A stretch of DNA of 64,000 nucleotides, from contig NZ_CP053346.1 in the NCBI RefSeq assembly GCF_013113735.1, positions 1,502,001 through 1,566,000 on the forward strand, read 5' to 3'. Position numbers and translations under genes: made by a program. Positions 9,462 to 18,775 of the stretch are shown here, one piece after another. This stretch comes from Sphingomonas sp. AP4-R1. Its GTDB lineage: Bacteria; Pseudomonadota; Alphaproteobacteria; Sphingomonadales; Sphingomonadaceae. The notes beneath the pieces are model-generated. The model did not search any database. It was not told the origin of the DNA and worked only from the letters and a program-made list of their open reading frames with translations. Position 1 is the stretch's first letter, and every line of letters begins with the position of its first letter.

Positions 9462-11807
9462 ATGACAGGGCACCCGGCCACGCCGGATCGTGAGGGAGCG
9501 CAGCGGAGCGGAGTGCGGAGCCGCCTTCTCCTCGAATGGCTTTTCGTCTCGATCCTTGCGATCGGAACGGTGATGATGGCGGGGGCCGTCGGCCTGATCG
9601 CGCGCGGCGACAATCTGCTCTACGACAGTCTGGTCCGCTTCAGCCCGGCCAAACCCGATCCGCACGTGGCGATCGTGGCGATCGACGAGCCGAGCCTCGG
9701 CGCGATCGGCGTGTGGCCGTGGCCGCGCTCGGTCCATGCCGGGCTGATCCGCACCCTCTCCGCCGCGCGGCCGGCGGCGATCGGCTATGACGTGCTGTTC
9801 GTGGAGCCGCATCCCGACGATGTCGATCTGGCGGCGGCGATGCGCGCCAGCGGCAAGGTGACGCTGCCCATCGCCTTCGCGATCCCCGGCGCGAACGGCG
9901 CGCCGTTCGATCCCGAGAAGCCGGTGCCGCCGGTGGCCGCCGCCGTCCACGGCACGGCGCAGGCGGTCGTCACGTTCGACGAGGACGGGATCGTGCGGCG
10001 CGCGGGTCTGGTCGCGGGCGGAGGCGGGCAGCGCTGGCCGCACCTCGCCGAGGCGCTCTATCAGACCGCATTCGGCCACCCCTCGCCGGCCTTCCGCCGG
10101 CATGGCGCGGAGGCGCTGCCGGCGGGCCGGTTCACCGTGGCGGCGCCCGCTCTGGTGCGCTTCGGTGCGCTCGGCGGGCGCTTCCCCACCGTCTCGTTCC
10201 ATTCCGTGCTGAACGGCGAGGTGCCGCCCGAATTCTTCCACAACAAGATCGTGCTGATCGGCAATACGGCGGCGGGATCGGGCGACCAATATCCGGTACC
10301 GGAGAGCGGCGGCACCTCGGCGATGCCGGGGGTGGAGATCCTCGGCAATGTCGTCGAGGGATTGATCCACGACGATCTGATCCATCCGGCCGGCACGTTC
10401 GCGGTGGGCGCCTATACGCTGCTGCCGCTCACGATCCTGCTCGTCGCGCTGCTGCGCCTGCCGCCGCGCGTGAACCTGATCATCGGCGTGAGCCTGATGG
10501 CGGGGATGCTGACGGCGAGCGCGCTGCTGCTGCGCTTCGCCAATTTCTGGCTGCCGCCGACGGGGGGGCTCGCGGCGCTGGCGGTGGTCTATCCGCTCTG
10601 GGCGTGGCGACGGCTGGCGGCGACCAGCGCCTTCATGTCGGGCGAGCTGAAGGAACTGGGCGAGGAGCCGGACGTGCTGCCGGGCGCGCCCCGACCCGAG
10701 CGCGATCCCTTCATGTTCGGCGATCCCGTGGCCGAGCAGACCGAATTGCTGGAGCGCGCGATCGAGCGCGTGCGCGACCTTCGCCAGTTCTTCTCAGACA
10801 GCCTGCAGAGCCTGCCCGATCCCACCCTGGTGCTGGATCGCGAGGGCACGATGCTCGTCGCCAACCAGGCGGCGCACGACCTGTTCGGCGAGGCGCTGGC
10901 GGACGGCGGGACGGCACCGACGATCGACGGGCTGCTGGCCGATCTGTCGCGCACGCCGATCGCGGCGGTGCCGCTGGCGCAGGCGGGCGAGCGCGAACTG
11001 GTGGCGCGCGACGGCAGCATCTTCATCGTCACGGTCGCCCCGCTTGCGTCGGCGCAGAGCGAACGCGTGGGCTGGATCGCGCGGCTGACCGACATCAGCG
11101 CGATCCGCCTCGCCACCCGCCAGCGCGAGGAGGCGCTGCAACTGCTGACGCACGACATGCGATCGCCGCAGGCCTCGATCCTCGCTTTGCTGGATCAGGG
11201 ATTGGACGATCGCGAGGTGCGCGCGCGGATCGCGGCCTATGCGCGGCGGACGCTGGGGCTGGCGGATGCCTATGTGCAGCTCGCCCGTGCCGAATCCGCC
11301 GCTTATGCGGACGATCTGCTGGATTTCTCGACCCTGCTGATCGAGGCGGCCGACGACCAGTGGGCGCTGGCCAGCAAGAACGGCATCGACATCACGACCG
11401 AATATGACGGCCTCGAGCATCTGGTGCGCGGCGATCATGCGCTGCTGACGCGCGCGCTCGTCAACCTGATCAACAATGCGGTGAAGCACAGCCCGCCTTA
11501 TGGCCGCGTCTTCTGCACGATCGCGCTGCCGCGCGGCGAGGAAGGGCGGCCGATGCTCGTCTGCCGGATCGAGGACGAAGGCGCCGGGATCGCACCCGAA
11601 CTGATCAACAGCGTGTTCGAGCGCTTCCGCACCGCAGAGGATCGGAGCCATCGCAATCAGGGCGGCGCGGGGCTGGGGCTGGCCTTCGTGCAGACCGTGA
11701 TCGAGCGGCATGGCGGCACGGTGGGTTGCGAGAACCGGCACGAGGGCGGCGCCTGCTTCTGGCTGCGCCTGCCGCTGGCGCTGGATGAGGACGAAGGCGA
11801 GATCTGA
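9462..11807 (+). CDS. CHASE2-domain sensor histidine kinase
   Basis: This 781-residue membrane kinase has an N-terminal membrane helix (about 24-46), a periplasmic CHASE2 domain (about 50-305), three closely spaced helices (about 318-332, 337-357, 365-381), a PAS-like region (about 445-545), and the kinase core. The phospho-acceptor is His564 in LLTHDMRSP. The ATP-binding domain shows the N box (LVNLINNAVKHS), G1 (DEGAGI) and G2 (GAGLGLAF). It presumably phosphorylates the response regulator encoded two genes upstream. CHASE2 proteins respond to unknown extracellular signals; the adjacent LysM-FecR protein is the obvious candidate partner, by inference. Confidence 0.92.
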   Translation: MTGHPATPDREGAQRSGVRSRLLLEWLFVSILAIGTVMMAGAVGLIARGDNLLYDSLVRFSPAKPDPHVAIVAIDEPSLGAIGVWPWPRSVHAGLIRTLSAARPAAIGYDVLFVEPHPDDVDLAAAMRASGKVTLPIAFAIPGANGAPFDPEKPVPPVAAAVHGTAQAVVTFDEDGIVRRAGLVAGGGGQRWPHLAEALYQTAFGHPSPAFRRHGAEALPAGRFTVAAPALVRFGALGGRFPTVSFHSVLNGEVPPEFFHNKIVLIGNTAAGSGDQYPVPESGGTSAMPGVEILGNVVEGLIHDDLIHPAGTFAVGAYTLLPLTILLVALLRLPPRVNLIIGVSLMAGMLTASALLLRFANFWLPPTGGLAALAVVYPLWAWRRLAATSAFMSGELKELGEEPDVLPGAPRPERDPFMFGDPVAEQTELLERAIERVRDLRQFFSDSLQSLPDPTLVLDREGTMLVANQAAHDLFGEALADGGTAPTIDGLLADLSRTPIAAVPLAQAGERELVARDGSIFIVTVAPLASAQSERVGWIARLTDISAIRLATRQREEALQLLTHDMRSPQASILALLDQGLDDREVRARIAAYARRTLGLADAYVQLARAESAAYADDLLDFSTLLIEAADDQWALASKNGIDITTEYDGLEHLVRGDHALLTRALVNLINNAVKHSPPYGRVFCTIALPRGEEGRPMLVCRIEDEGAGIAPELINSVFERFRTAEDRSHRNQGGAGLGLAFVQTVIERHGGTVGCENRHEGGACFWLRLPLALDEDEGEI

Positions 11808-11840
11808 CGTCGGAGATGGGGGAGAAAGCGCTCCCACTCT

Positions 11841-11930
11841 CCGTTGGTGCTGAGCTTGTCGAAGCACCGTCTTTCTTTTCCGCGGTCTTGAGAAAGAAGG
11901 ACGGCCCTTCGACAGGCTCAGGGCAAACGG
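11841..11930. repeat. Palindromic repeat, family A copy 1
   Basis: About 25-base arms in inverted orientation: CCGTTGGTGCTGAGCTTGTC at the left and the complementary CTTCGACAGGCTCAGGGC towards the right. The inner part (CTTTCTT with AAGAAGG) also pairs. It lies between the convergent ends of the CHASE2 kinase and HerA-like genes, where it could also act as a bidirectional terminator. Confidence 0.85.
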
Positions 11931-11943
11931 GTTTTGTTTTTGC

Positions 11944-13446
11944 TCAGTGGGTGGTGAAGCCCGCTTCGCCGGGCTCGGTGCGGGTGCCGCCTTCGCTTTC
12001 GACGCCGGTGGACCAGCCCAGTTCGGGAATGCCGATCGAGCGGCGGCCGCGGAAATCGGTGCGCGTGGCGATCACGCCCTGCGCCTCCAGATAGCCGACC
12101 AGACGCCGCACGCGGCCGAGCGACTGCGTGCCGTAGACGCGCGCCATATCGTCGATCGTGGGGCAGGGGGCGGATTCGCGCGCGGCGCGGGCGATCATCA
12201 GGAACAGGCCGAGCAGATCCTCGGGCAGGCGATCGCCCAGTGCGATCGCCTCGGCCCAGTCCGTCTCGGCCTCTGCCGTCGAGATTCCGGCGCGGCCGAG
12301 GGCGAGCGCGCGCGAGAAGGCCGTCATCGCCAGCGGCGGGCGGGCGGCGCCGCGCATCCGGCAGCGCAGCGCATAATCCTGATAGAGGGCCGCGCCGCCG
12401 CGCAGCATCGCATCCTCGTCCATCACCATTTCGGCGATCACCTCGTCCGAGATGGCGGCGAGCGCCTCGTCGTCCGGGCCCGCCGGTTCGGTGGGCGCCA
12501 TGGCGGCGATGGCCATGGGACGCGGGCGGAACAGCATTTCCATCGGCACGGCGGGCGAGGAGGGCGGCGGCGCCTTGGCGACGGGCTCTTCCTCCAGCAT
12601 GTCGAACAGCAAAGACTGGCGCTCCTCGCCGGTGCGCTCGGGAAGAGGGGCGAGGCCGGGGCTGCCGCCGCGCGTGCCGGTCTGCACCGGGCCGATGCGC
12701 ACGAGATAGGGGCGGCGCGCGAGGGCTGGCCCGAGCGCGAGGAACTGGCCGCGCTCCAGATCGCGAATCTGTTCGGCCTGGCGGCGCTCCATGCCGAGCA
12801 GGTCGGCCGCGCGCGCCATGTCGATATCGAGGAAGGTGCGCCCCATCAGGAAGTTCGAGGCTTCGGCCGCGACATTCTTGGCGAGCTTGGCGAGGCGCTG
12901 GGTGGCGATGATGCCGGCGAGGCCGCGCTTGCGGCCGCGGCACATCAGGTTCGTCATCGCGGCGAGCGAAACGCGGCGCGCTTCCTCGCCCACCTCGCCG
13001 GCGGCGGCGGGGGCGAAGAGCTGGGCTTCGTCCACGACGACGATGGCGGGGAACCACTGGTCGCGCGGGGCATCGAACAGGCGATTGAGGAAGGCGCCGG
13101 CGCAGCGGAGCTGGGCGTCCACCTCCAGCCCTTCGAGATTGAGGATCACCGACACGCGATGCTCGCGCACGCGCGCGGCGATGCCGGCGATCTCACCCTC
13201 GCTATACTCAGCCGCATCGACGGCGAGATGATCGAAGCGGTCCGCGAGCGAGACGAAATCGCCCTCGGGATCGATGATCACCTGCTGCACCCAGGGCGCG
13301 CTCTCTTCCAGCAGACGGCGCAGCAGATGCGACTTTCCCGAACCCGAATTGCCCTGGACGAGCAGACGGGTGGCGAGCAGCTCTTCCAGATCGATCGGAG
13401 CGGAGCTTCCGGCCGGATCGGTGCCGAGATCGATGCGGACGGACAT
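11944..13446 (-). CDS. HerA-like ATP-binding protein (DUF87)
   Basis: A 500-residue P-loop ATPase of the HerA/FtsK superfamily. Walker A is GNSGSGKS at 32-39 and Walker B is VVVDEAQ at 137-143, followed by an arginine-rich CRGRKRGLAGIIATQR segment typical of this group. The C-terminal half (after about 270) contains low-complexity sequence and a helical domain with a winged-helix look (VYGTQSLGRVRRLVGYLEAQGVI). An in-frame extension upstream to 13545 exists, but MSVRIDLG at 13446 starts the domain. The gene stands alone between two family A repeats. In related proteins this architecture is linked to DNA translocation or repair; no nuclease partner is adjacent here. Confidence 0.8.
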   Translation of the reverse strand: MSVRIDLGTDPAGSSAPIDLEELLATRLLVQGNSGSGKSHLLRRLLEESAPWVQQVIIDPEGDFVSLADRFDHLAVDAAEYSEGEIAGIAARVREHRVSVILNLEGLEVDAQLRCAGAFLNRLFDAPRDQWFPAIVVVDEAQLFAPAAAGEVGEEARRVSLAAMTNLMCRGRKRGLAGIIATQRLAKLAKNVAAEASNFLMGRTFLDIDMARAADLLGMERRQAEQIRDLERGQFLALGPALARRPYLVRIGPVQTGTRGGSPGLAPLPERTGEERQSLLFDMLEEEPVAKAPPPSSPAVPMEMLFRPRPMAIAAMAPTEPAGPDDEALAAISDEVIAEMVMDEDAMLRGGAALYQDYALRCRMRGAARPPLAMTAFSRALALGRAGISTAEAETDWAEAIALGDRLPEDLLGLFLMIARAARESAPCPTIDDMARVYGTQSLGRVRRLVGYLEAQGVIATRTDFRGRRSIGIPELGWSTGVESEGGTRTEPGEAGFTTH

Positions 13447-13550
13447 GGCCGATACTCTCTGCGGATCGGAGAGGCGGGCGCAAGGGCGCGAGTCAGGATG
13501 GGCGCGAAACATCCACAGTTTTTTGTGAGGGGCGCTGGCTTTCACCCCCG

Positions 13551-13634
13551 CCGTTCGTGCTGAGCTTGTCGAAGCACCGTTCTTTCCTTCCTCGCGTTAG
13601 AAGGACGGCCCTTCGACAAGCTCAGGGCAAACGG
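13551..13634. repeat. Palindromic repeat, family A copy 2
   Basis: CCGTTCGTGCTGAGCTTGTC at the left arm; CGACAAGCTCAGGGCAAACGG at the right arm is nearly its inverse complement. It lies between the start of the HerA-like gene and the end of the aminotransferase-like gene, both on the minus strand. Confidence 0.88.
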
Positions 13635-13648
13635 TGAAGGAGTGGCAC

Positions 13649-14962
13649 TCAGATAAACATCGCATGCTCCGCGCGGAGGGCTTTCGCCAGCGCGTCCATA
13701 TCCTCGGTCGTGCTGTAGAAGCCGGGGGTCACGCGGATCACCGGGCCCTTGTCCACGCCCGCGCGCCAGATGGTCAGCACCCTGTGCTTCTCGAACAGGG
13801 CCTTCTGCACGGCCTGCGCCTTCGCGTCCGTATCCATACCCTTCAGGCGGAAGCCGGTGATCGTCGCGTAGCGGGCGGGATCGTCGGGCACCATGATCTC
13901 GACAGTCCGGAGATCGCGCACCTGGTTCACCCAGCGATCGCGCAGCGCGCGCATATGCTTTTCCTTGGCGGCCGCGCCGACCGCGAAGTGGAAATCGACG
14001 GCGGTGGGGATCGAGAGAATCGCGGCGAAATCGATCGTGCCGGCGGGGACGCGCGCATTGATGTTGGCCGGATCGATGTGCGTGTTGCCATAAGCGATGT
14101 CGATGTCCGCGATGCGGCTCTTGCGGATGTACATCGCGCCCGTGCCGAGCGGGGCCGAGGTCCATTTGTGGACCGACCAGCCGACGAAATCGGCGCCGAG
14201 ATCGTCGAGCTGGAAATCGATCAGGGCGATGCCGTGGGCGGCGTCCACGATCGTATCGACGCCGCGCGCGCGGGCCATCGCCACGATCTCCTTCACGGGC
14301 GTGACGAGGCCGGTGCGGTTCGAGACCTGCGTGACGAGCAGCAGCCTGGCCCTGGGCGTGCGCTTCAGCACATCCTCATAGGCGGCGAGGATGTTCGCGG
14401 TGGTGGCGGGCTCCGGCATGGCGAAGCGGACGACCTCCGCCTGCTTGTGCGTGCCGAGCCAATCCATCGCGCAGATGGTAGAATCGTAATCCAGATCGCA
14501 ATGGATCACGCCGTCGCCGGGCTTCAGGCCCTTATAGTTGACGATCAGCATCTGCAGCGCATCCGATCCGCTGCGCGTGATCGCGATCTCCTCGGGCGCG
14601 CAGCCGACCTGCCGGGCGATGGCGGCGGTGGCGGCGCGGCTGTCATGTGCGAGCGTGTCGCCTTCCGGCAGGACGTTGCGCGCATAGATGGAATTGGCGC
14701 GGTTCACATGCTGCGTATGGCGCACGAAGGCGTCGGCCACGACGCGCGGCATCATGCTCCAATAGCCGGCCTCCAGATTGTGATAGCCGGGCTCGATATC
14801 GAAATGGCCAGGCAGATCGGCGATGGCGATGGAGTTGGGGGCGAGCGTTGGCTGGGGTGCCGGGGCCGAACCGGGCGCGGCGAGAACCCCCGAGGAGGCG
14901 AGCAGCGCCGGAGCTCCGATCGCGGTCGTGATCAACTGGCGGCGGCTGGGCGCGAAGGTCAT
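13649..14962 (-). CDS. Tat-exported aminotransferase class V family protein
   Basis: A 437-residue fold-type I PLP enzyme of the class V / isopenicillin N epimerase-like group. Asp240 and His243 in VDAAHG would contact the pyridine ring, and Lys266 in SVHKWTS would form the internal aldimine. The N-terminus carries a twin-arginine signal (SRRQLITTAIG followed by hydrophobic ALLASSGVLAAP), so the folded cofactor-loaded enzyme is probably exported to the periplasm. The start at 14962 places the RR pair at positions 7-8; an in-frame extension to 15013 is unneeded. The reaction and substrate are unknown. Confidence 0.82.
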   Translation of the reverse strand: MTFAPSRRQLITTAIGAPALLASSGVLAAPGSAPAPQPTLAPNSIAIADLPGHFDIEPGYHNLEAGYWSMMPRVVADAFVRHTQHVNRANSIYARNVLPEGDTLAHDSRAATAAIARQVGCAPEEIAITRSGSDALQMLIVNYKGLKPGDGVIHCDLDYDSTICAMDWLGTHKQAEVVRFAMPEPATTANILAAYEDVLKRTPRARLLLVTQVSNRTGLVTPVKEIVAMARARGVDTIVDAAHGIALIDFQLDDLGADFVGWSVHKWTSAPLGTGAMYIRKSRIADIDIAYGNTHIDPANINARVPAGTIDFAAILSIPTAVDFHFAVGAAAKEKHMRALRDRWVNQVRDLRTVEIMVPDDPARYATITGFRLKGMDTDAKAQAVQKALFEKHRVLTIWRAGVDKGPVIRVTPGFYSTTEDMDALAKALRAEHAMFI

Positions 14963-15051
14963 CGGCGGCGGGCTCCCGTGGGCAGAGTGCCGCGCAATTT
15001 GCGGAACTCCCATGTCAATTGATAGAGAGGCCGCCCGCCAAAAGCAGAAAG

Positions 15052-15792
15052 ATGACGGCGATGAACGAGGATGATGATTTCCCGCAGGCCGGCCGCACGC
15101 GGATGATCGTGCCGGCCCCGGTCGGGCGGGTCGGGACGAGCGTGGCAGATCCCGAACCGGAGATGTTCGGGATGATGGACGCGGACCACGTGTTCATGAT
15201 GGGCGACAATCCGGCGCTGCCGCGTATGCCCGAGCGGCCGAAGCTGGTGGACTTCCTGCGCTTCCGCATGTCGGACATCGTGATCCGTCACCTGACGGTG
15301 AGCGCCAAGCGCGCGCTGGATGACGGGCAGGACGAGAAGATCGTGCTGGCCTGCCTGCTGCACGACATCTCCAACGGCTGCCTCATCCGCACCGATCATG
15401 GCTATTGGGGCGCGCAGATGATCGCGCCCTATGTCGATCCCGAAATCGCGTGGGCGGTGCAATATCATCAGGCGCTGCGCTATTATGCGGACGAGGCGGC
15501 GGGCTATGCCTATCCCGAAAGCTATGATCGCTTCTTCGGCCCCGATTATGTGCCGCCGGACTATATCCGCCGCGATGCCGAGCATGCGCGCGGGCATCGC
15601 TGGTACATGTCGGCGCGGCTGGTGACGCTCTACGACACCTATTTCTTCGACGACACGCCGCCCTTCGATCCGGAGATCTTCACCGACATCATCGGCCGCC
15701 ATTTCCGCGAGCCCGAGGAAGGGCTGGGCTTCGATGGATCGACGACCGCGCATATGTGGCGATCGGTGATCTGGCCGAACAACTTCATCTGA
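15052..15792 (+). CDS. HD-domain-like protein
   Basis: This 246-residue protein shows a metal-dependent phosphohydrolase-like core: LACLLHDIS (HD pair), DHGYWGAQMI and a later YHQ histidine, in the order seen in HD-superfamily proteins. Many aromatic residues in the second half (YDRFFGPDYVPPDY, TLYDTYFFDD) are distinctive. Starts at 15052 (ATG) or 15061 (ATG) are both reasonable, with AGAAAG just upstream; a TTG at 15019 is also in frame. It is divergent from the Tat aminotransferase gene. Substrate not predictable. Confidence 0.72.
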   Translation: MTAMNEDDDFPQAGRTRMIVPAPVGRVGTSVADPEPEMFGMMDADHVFMMGDNPALPRMPERPKLVDFLRFRMSDIVIRHLTVSAKRALDDGQDEKIVLACLLHDISNGCLIRTDHGYWGAQMIAPYVDPEIAWAVQYHQALRYYADEAAGYAYPESYDRFFGPDYVPPDYIRRDAEHARGHRWYMSARLVTLYDTYFFDDTPPFDPEIFTDIIGRHFREPEEGLGFDGSTTAHMWRSVIWPNNFI

Positions 15793-15834
15793 GGGGCGCC
15801 GCCGCTCCCAAAGCGTGATCCTCTTTCGTAGGAT

Positions 15835-15874
15835 CGTCTTTGCGACCCCGGCTCAGGCCGGGGTCGCAAAGACG
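15835..15874. repeat. Perfect 18-bp inverted repeat (family E)
   Basis: CGTCTTTGCGACCCCGGC at 15835-15852 and its exact complement at 15857-15874 surround the loop TCAG. It lies between the convergent ends of the HD-domain and acetoacetate decarboxylase-like genes and could terminate both. Confidence 0.88.
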
Positions 15875-15900
15875 AATGTTGTGGTCGAGGACGATCGACC

Positions 15901-16725
15901 TCAGTTCGCGGCCACCATCGGATCACCGCCGCCCGAGAGATCGCCCTGGCCGGAGGAGCCGATCGGCGCGCGCGCGAGATCGGCATTCTGGTCGAGATAA
16001 TCGTGCAGGACGCGGCCGTAGGGCAGGGTCATGTCCGTGACGAGGTGGAGCCCGCCTTTGTGTTCCAGCACGGGCAGGTCGGCCATCGGGCAGTTGACCG
16101 AGGGGATCAGCTCCAGCTGCGCGCGGCCGGTCCAGGCGCCCTTCACGACGATGTCGGCGAAGTTGATGCCGACCAGCTGGGCGATCGCCGCCGACCCATC
16201 GATGTCGGGGATCAGCTTCAGCGTCACCTGCGTGCGCTTCAGCAGAGCTTCCAGCTCGGTCTTATCGGCGACGGCGTTGTGCTTGTAGACCATCGTGCCG
16301 CTGGCCGCGCGCTGGCCGGAATAGGTGAGCGTTCCGGTGAGCGTGTCGCTGGCCGTTTCCAGCTTCGCGATACCATATTTCATCGGATAGCCCCAGATTT
16401 CGCGACCGCCCGCGAGCGGCGGGCAATTGTCGACGTACATCTGGGTGAGGAACGTGCATTTCTCGCCGTCGAACGTGCAGGGGATCGCCTGCAGCGCGGC
16501 GGAGTAAGCGCCGAAGCCCTCGCCGTCGGGTAGATCGAGCCACTGGACGGAGACGGTGTCGCCATCGGGCTCCAGCGGCTCGGGCAGCATCTTGCGGATC
16601 AGCGCCGGATCGGTGCGGTAATAGATGACCAGATACTGGCGCTCGAAGAATTTGTACGGGCCCTCCGGATAGGTCGGGCTCTGCAGCGGCATCGAGCTGA
16701 GCTTCAGCACATCCTGCTTGTTCAT
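15901..16725 (-). CDS. Acetoacetate decarboxylase family protein lacking the Schiff-base lysine
   Basis: A 274-residue paralogue of the decarboxylase encoded just upstream. The overall family pattern is kept: an N-terminal YPEGPYKFFERQYLVIYYRTD block, GREIWGYP, and GSAAIAQLVGINFADI. At the position of the catalytic lysine (Lys115 of the Clostridium enzyme, first Lys of PKK) this protein has methionine (PMK, Met115), while the second lysine remains (Lys116). It also has about 30 extra C-terminal residues rich in Gly, Ser and Asp. The ATG at 16725 has GAGGGGG about 9 bases upstream and lies 13 bases after the upstream paralogue. It may be a non-decarboxylating hydratase/aldolase-like member, or a pseudoenzyme partner of its neighbour. 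Confidence 0.85.
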   Translation of the reverse strand: MNKQDVLKLSSMPLQSPTYPEGPYKFFERQYLVIYYRTDPALIRKMLPEPLEPDGDTVSVQWLDLPDGEGFGAYSAALQAIPCTFDGEKCTFLTQMYVDNCPPLAGGREIWGYPMKYGIAKLETASDTLTGTLTYSGQRAASGTMVYKHNAVADKTELEALLKRTQVTLKLIPDIDGSAAIAQLVGINFADIVVKGAWTGRAQLELIPSVNCPMADLPVLEHKGGLHLVTDMTLPYGRVLHDYLDQNADLARAPIGSSGQGDLSGGGDPMVAAN

Positions 16726-16738
16726 GGCCTTGCCCCCC

Positions 16739-17494
16739 TCAGCCCTGAGCGTCTTTGATATAGTCGAACAGCACCCGGCCGTGCGGCAGAGTGAGATCGC
16801 CCACATAATGCTTTCCGCCGACGATGCGCTTGATCGGCAGATCGGCGACCGGCGCGTTGACGTGCGGGATGAGTTCCAGCCGCGCGGGGCCGACCCAGCT
16901 GCCCTTCACGGTGATATTCTCGAGATTGTAGGCCACGAGCTGGCAGATCTTGGGGCTGCCATCGACATCGGGGATGATCTTCAGGTTGCACGACGTCTTC
17001 GTCATGCCCTTGGCCATCGCCTCGATCCCGCCGGGGCTTTCCTTCCACTTGTAGGTCATGGTGCCCATCGCGACGAGCTGACCCGCATAATAGAGCGTGC
17101 CGGTGAGCGTATCGCTGTTCACGGTGAGCTTGGGCAGCGCATATTTCTTGGGGAAGCCCCAGATTTCGCGGCCCGCGCTGATCGGCGGCTCATCATCCAG
17201 ATACATCTGGGCGGTGTAGTTGATCGGCTCCCCGTTGAACGTGCAGGGGATGACGATGCCGCTTTCGGTATAATCGCCGAAGCCCGAACTGTCGGGCATC
17301 AGGATCCACTCGTAGAGAACCAGATTTTCCTCGTTCGGCACCAGCGGCTCCGGCACGGCGGCGCGCAGCGCGACCGGGTCCGTCTCGTAGGTGATGATCA
17401 GATATTCGCGGTTGATGAACCGGTACGGCCCGAGCGGGTAGCTGGGCGCCGCGGCCGGCATGGACGGCAGCTTGAGGATTTCTTCAGGCGTCAT
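16739..17494 (-). CDS. adc: Acetoacetate decarboxylase
   Basis: A 251-residue enzyme closely following the known acetoacetate decarboxylase pattern, which converts acetoacetate to acetone and CO2 through a Schiff base. The active-site pair is intact as Lys116-Lys117 in GFPKKYALPKL, preceded by GREIW and followed by SDTLTGTL. Length equals that of the characterised enzymes. It lies between a patatin gene and a second decarboxylase-like gene on the same strand. The divergent 3-hydroxybutyrate dehydrogenase nearby makes acetoacetate, so acetoacetate is the likely substrate in the cell. Confidence 0.88.
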   Translation of the reverse strand: MTPEEILKLPSMPAAAPSYPLGPYRFINREYLIITYETDPVALRAAVPEPLVPNEENLVLYEWILMPDSSGFGDYTESGIVIPCTFNGEPINYTAQMYLDDEPPISAGREIWGFPKKYALPKLTVNSDTLTGTLYYAGQLVAMGTMTYKWKESPGGIEAMAKGMTKTSCNLKIIPDVDGSPKICQLVAYNLENITVKGSWVGPARLELIPHVNAPVADLPIKRIVGGKHYVGDLTLPHGRVLFDYIKDAQG

Positions 17495-17536
17495 CGGTCG
17501 GCAACCCCCCTGGCGCGAACGGATATGGAAAACCTG

Positions 17537-18625
17537 TTACAGGAAAGAGGATTTGATATCCGTCGAGGAGCGGACGCCGACGTCGGCGAAATGCTCGTCC
17601 AGCCACTTGCTGGCGCAGGCACGGCCCACGTCGCGGAGCTTCTGAAGGAATTTCCAGTCCGGGTTGAGCTTGCTCGTCACGCCCAGGCTGGTCATGAACG
17701 CCTCGTCCTGGATCGAATGGATCAGCATCCGGCGATGCTTGTCGTCGTCCAGCTGGCCGTCGTCGATCAGATGGCTGACGAAGGCGATCGCGCGCATCTC
17801 GCGCATCAGGCTGGAATTGAAGCTGATCTCGTTCAGGCGATTGAGGATGTCCTTCGCCGTCTTCGGAATCTCGTCGCGGTTGAGCGGATTGATGTGGACG
17901 ATCACGACATCGTTCGTCTCGCTGCCGTAGATCAGCGGGAAGATGGCCGGATTGCCCATATAGCCGCCGTCCCAATAGCCTTCGCCATCGATCTCCACGG
18001 TCTGGAACATGAAGGGCAGGCAGCCCGAGGCCAGCACCTGATCCGGCCCGATCTCGTGATTTTCGAACATGCGGACCTTGCCGGTGCGGACGTTCGTGGC
18101 CGAGAGGAACAGTTTGATCGGGCAGCCTTCGCGCAGCACGTTGAAATCGACCGAGTCCTCCAGCACCTTGCGGAGCGGATTCACGTTCATCGGATTGAGT
18201 TCGTACGGCGACATGACCCGCGACAGCAGATCCATCATCAGGAAGACCGGGCTGTAGTCCAGGCTGTCATTGCCCAGCATCTTGTCGATCAGGGACGGCT
18301 GCAGCGGGCCCTTGGCGCCTTCGTCGCTGATCTTCTTCCAGAATTTGTGCAGTTCCTCGCGCGCGCCGTCCGCGCCGCCGATCGTGAGGCCGTAGCCCAG
18401 CACGGTGGCGTTCATCGCGCCCGCGCTGGTCGCGCTCACGGCATCGAAAGTGACGCGCCCATCCTCCAGCAGCCGATCGAGCACGCCCCAGGCGAAGGCG
18501 CCGTGCGCACCGCCGCCCTGCAGCGCGAGGTTGACCTTCTTGCTGTTCAGCCCTGGCTTGTATGGCGTTGAATTTGGCTTGGACTCCGGCGTCGCCCCCG
18601 GCTTCGGCATGGTCTGCGTCGCCAT
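17537..18625 (-). CDS. Patatin-like phospholipase/esterase
   Basis: A 362-residue cytoplasmic-looking serine hydrolase of the patatin family. The oxyanion loop is GGGAHGAF at 38-45. The nucleophile is Ser67 in ATSAGAMNA, where the first glycine of GxSxG is replaced by alanine. The catalytic aspartate lies in YWDGGYMGNP. The N-terminal 25 residues are proline- and threonine-rich and not conserved-looking. It is the first gene of the minus-strand unit patatin-adc-adc paralogue and divergent from bdhA. Relatives occur next to 3-hydroxybutyrate metabolism genes, so a role in releasing hydroxyacids from polyester or lipid is possible but unproven. Confidence 0.85.
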   Translation of the reverse strand: MATQTMPKPGATPESKPNSTPYKPGLNSKKVNLALQGGGAHGAFAWGVLDRLLEDGRVTFDAVSATSAGAMNATVLGYGLTIGGADGAREELHKFWKKISDEGAKGPLQPSLIDKMLGNDSLDYSPVFLMMDLLSRVMSPYELNPMNVNPLRKVLEDSVDFNVLREGCPIKLFLSATNVRTGKVRMFENHEIGPDQVLASGCLPFMFQTVEIDGEGYWDGGYMGNPAIFPLIYGSETNDVVIVHINPLNRDEIPKTAKDILNRLNEISFNSSLMREMRAIAFVSHLIDDGQLDDDKHRRMLIHSIQDEAFMTSLGVTSKLNPDWKFLQKLRDVGRACASKWLDEHFADVGVRSSTDIKSSFL

Positions 18626-18775
18626 AATGTCCCCCCAACCACTGCCAAGGTATCCCCGACTTTACAGTGGTAGCCTGACGTACCGCACGCTAGATGAGAC
18701 GGCAAGGTCGATTCCCCGGACCTATTCTGGTTCGGCGAAGCGATCCGAGGACAATTCCAAGCGGGGAAACTTCAG

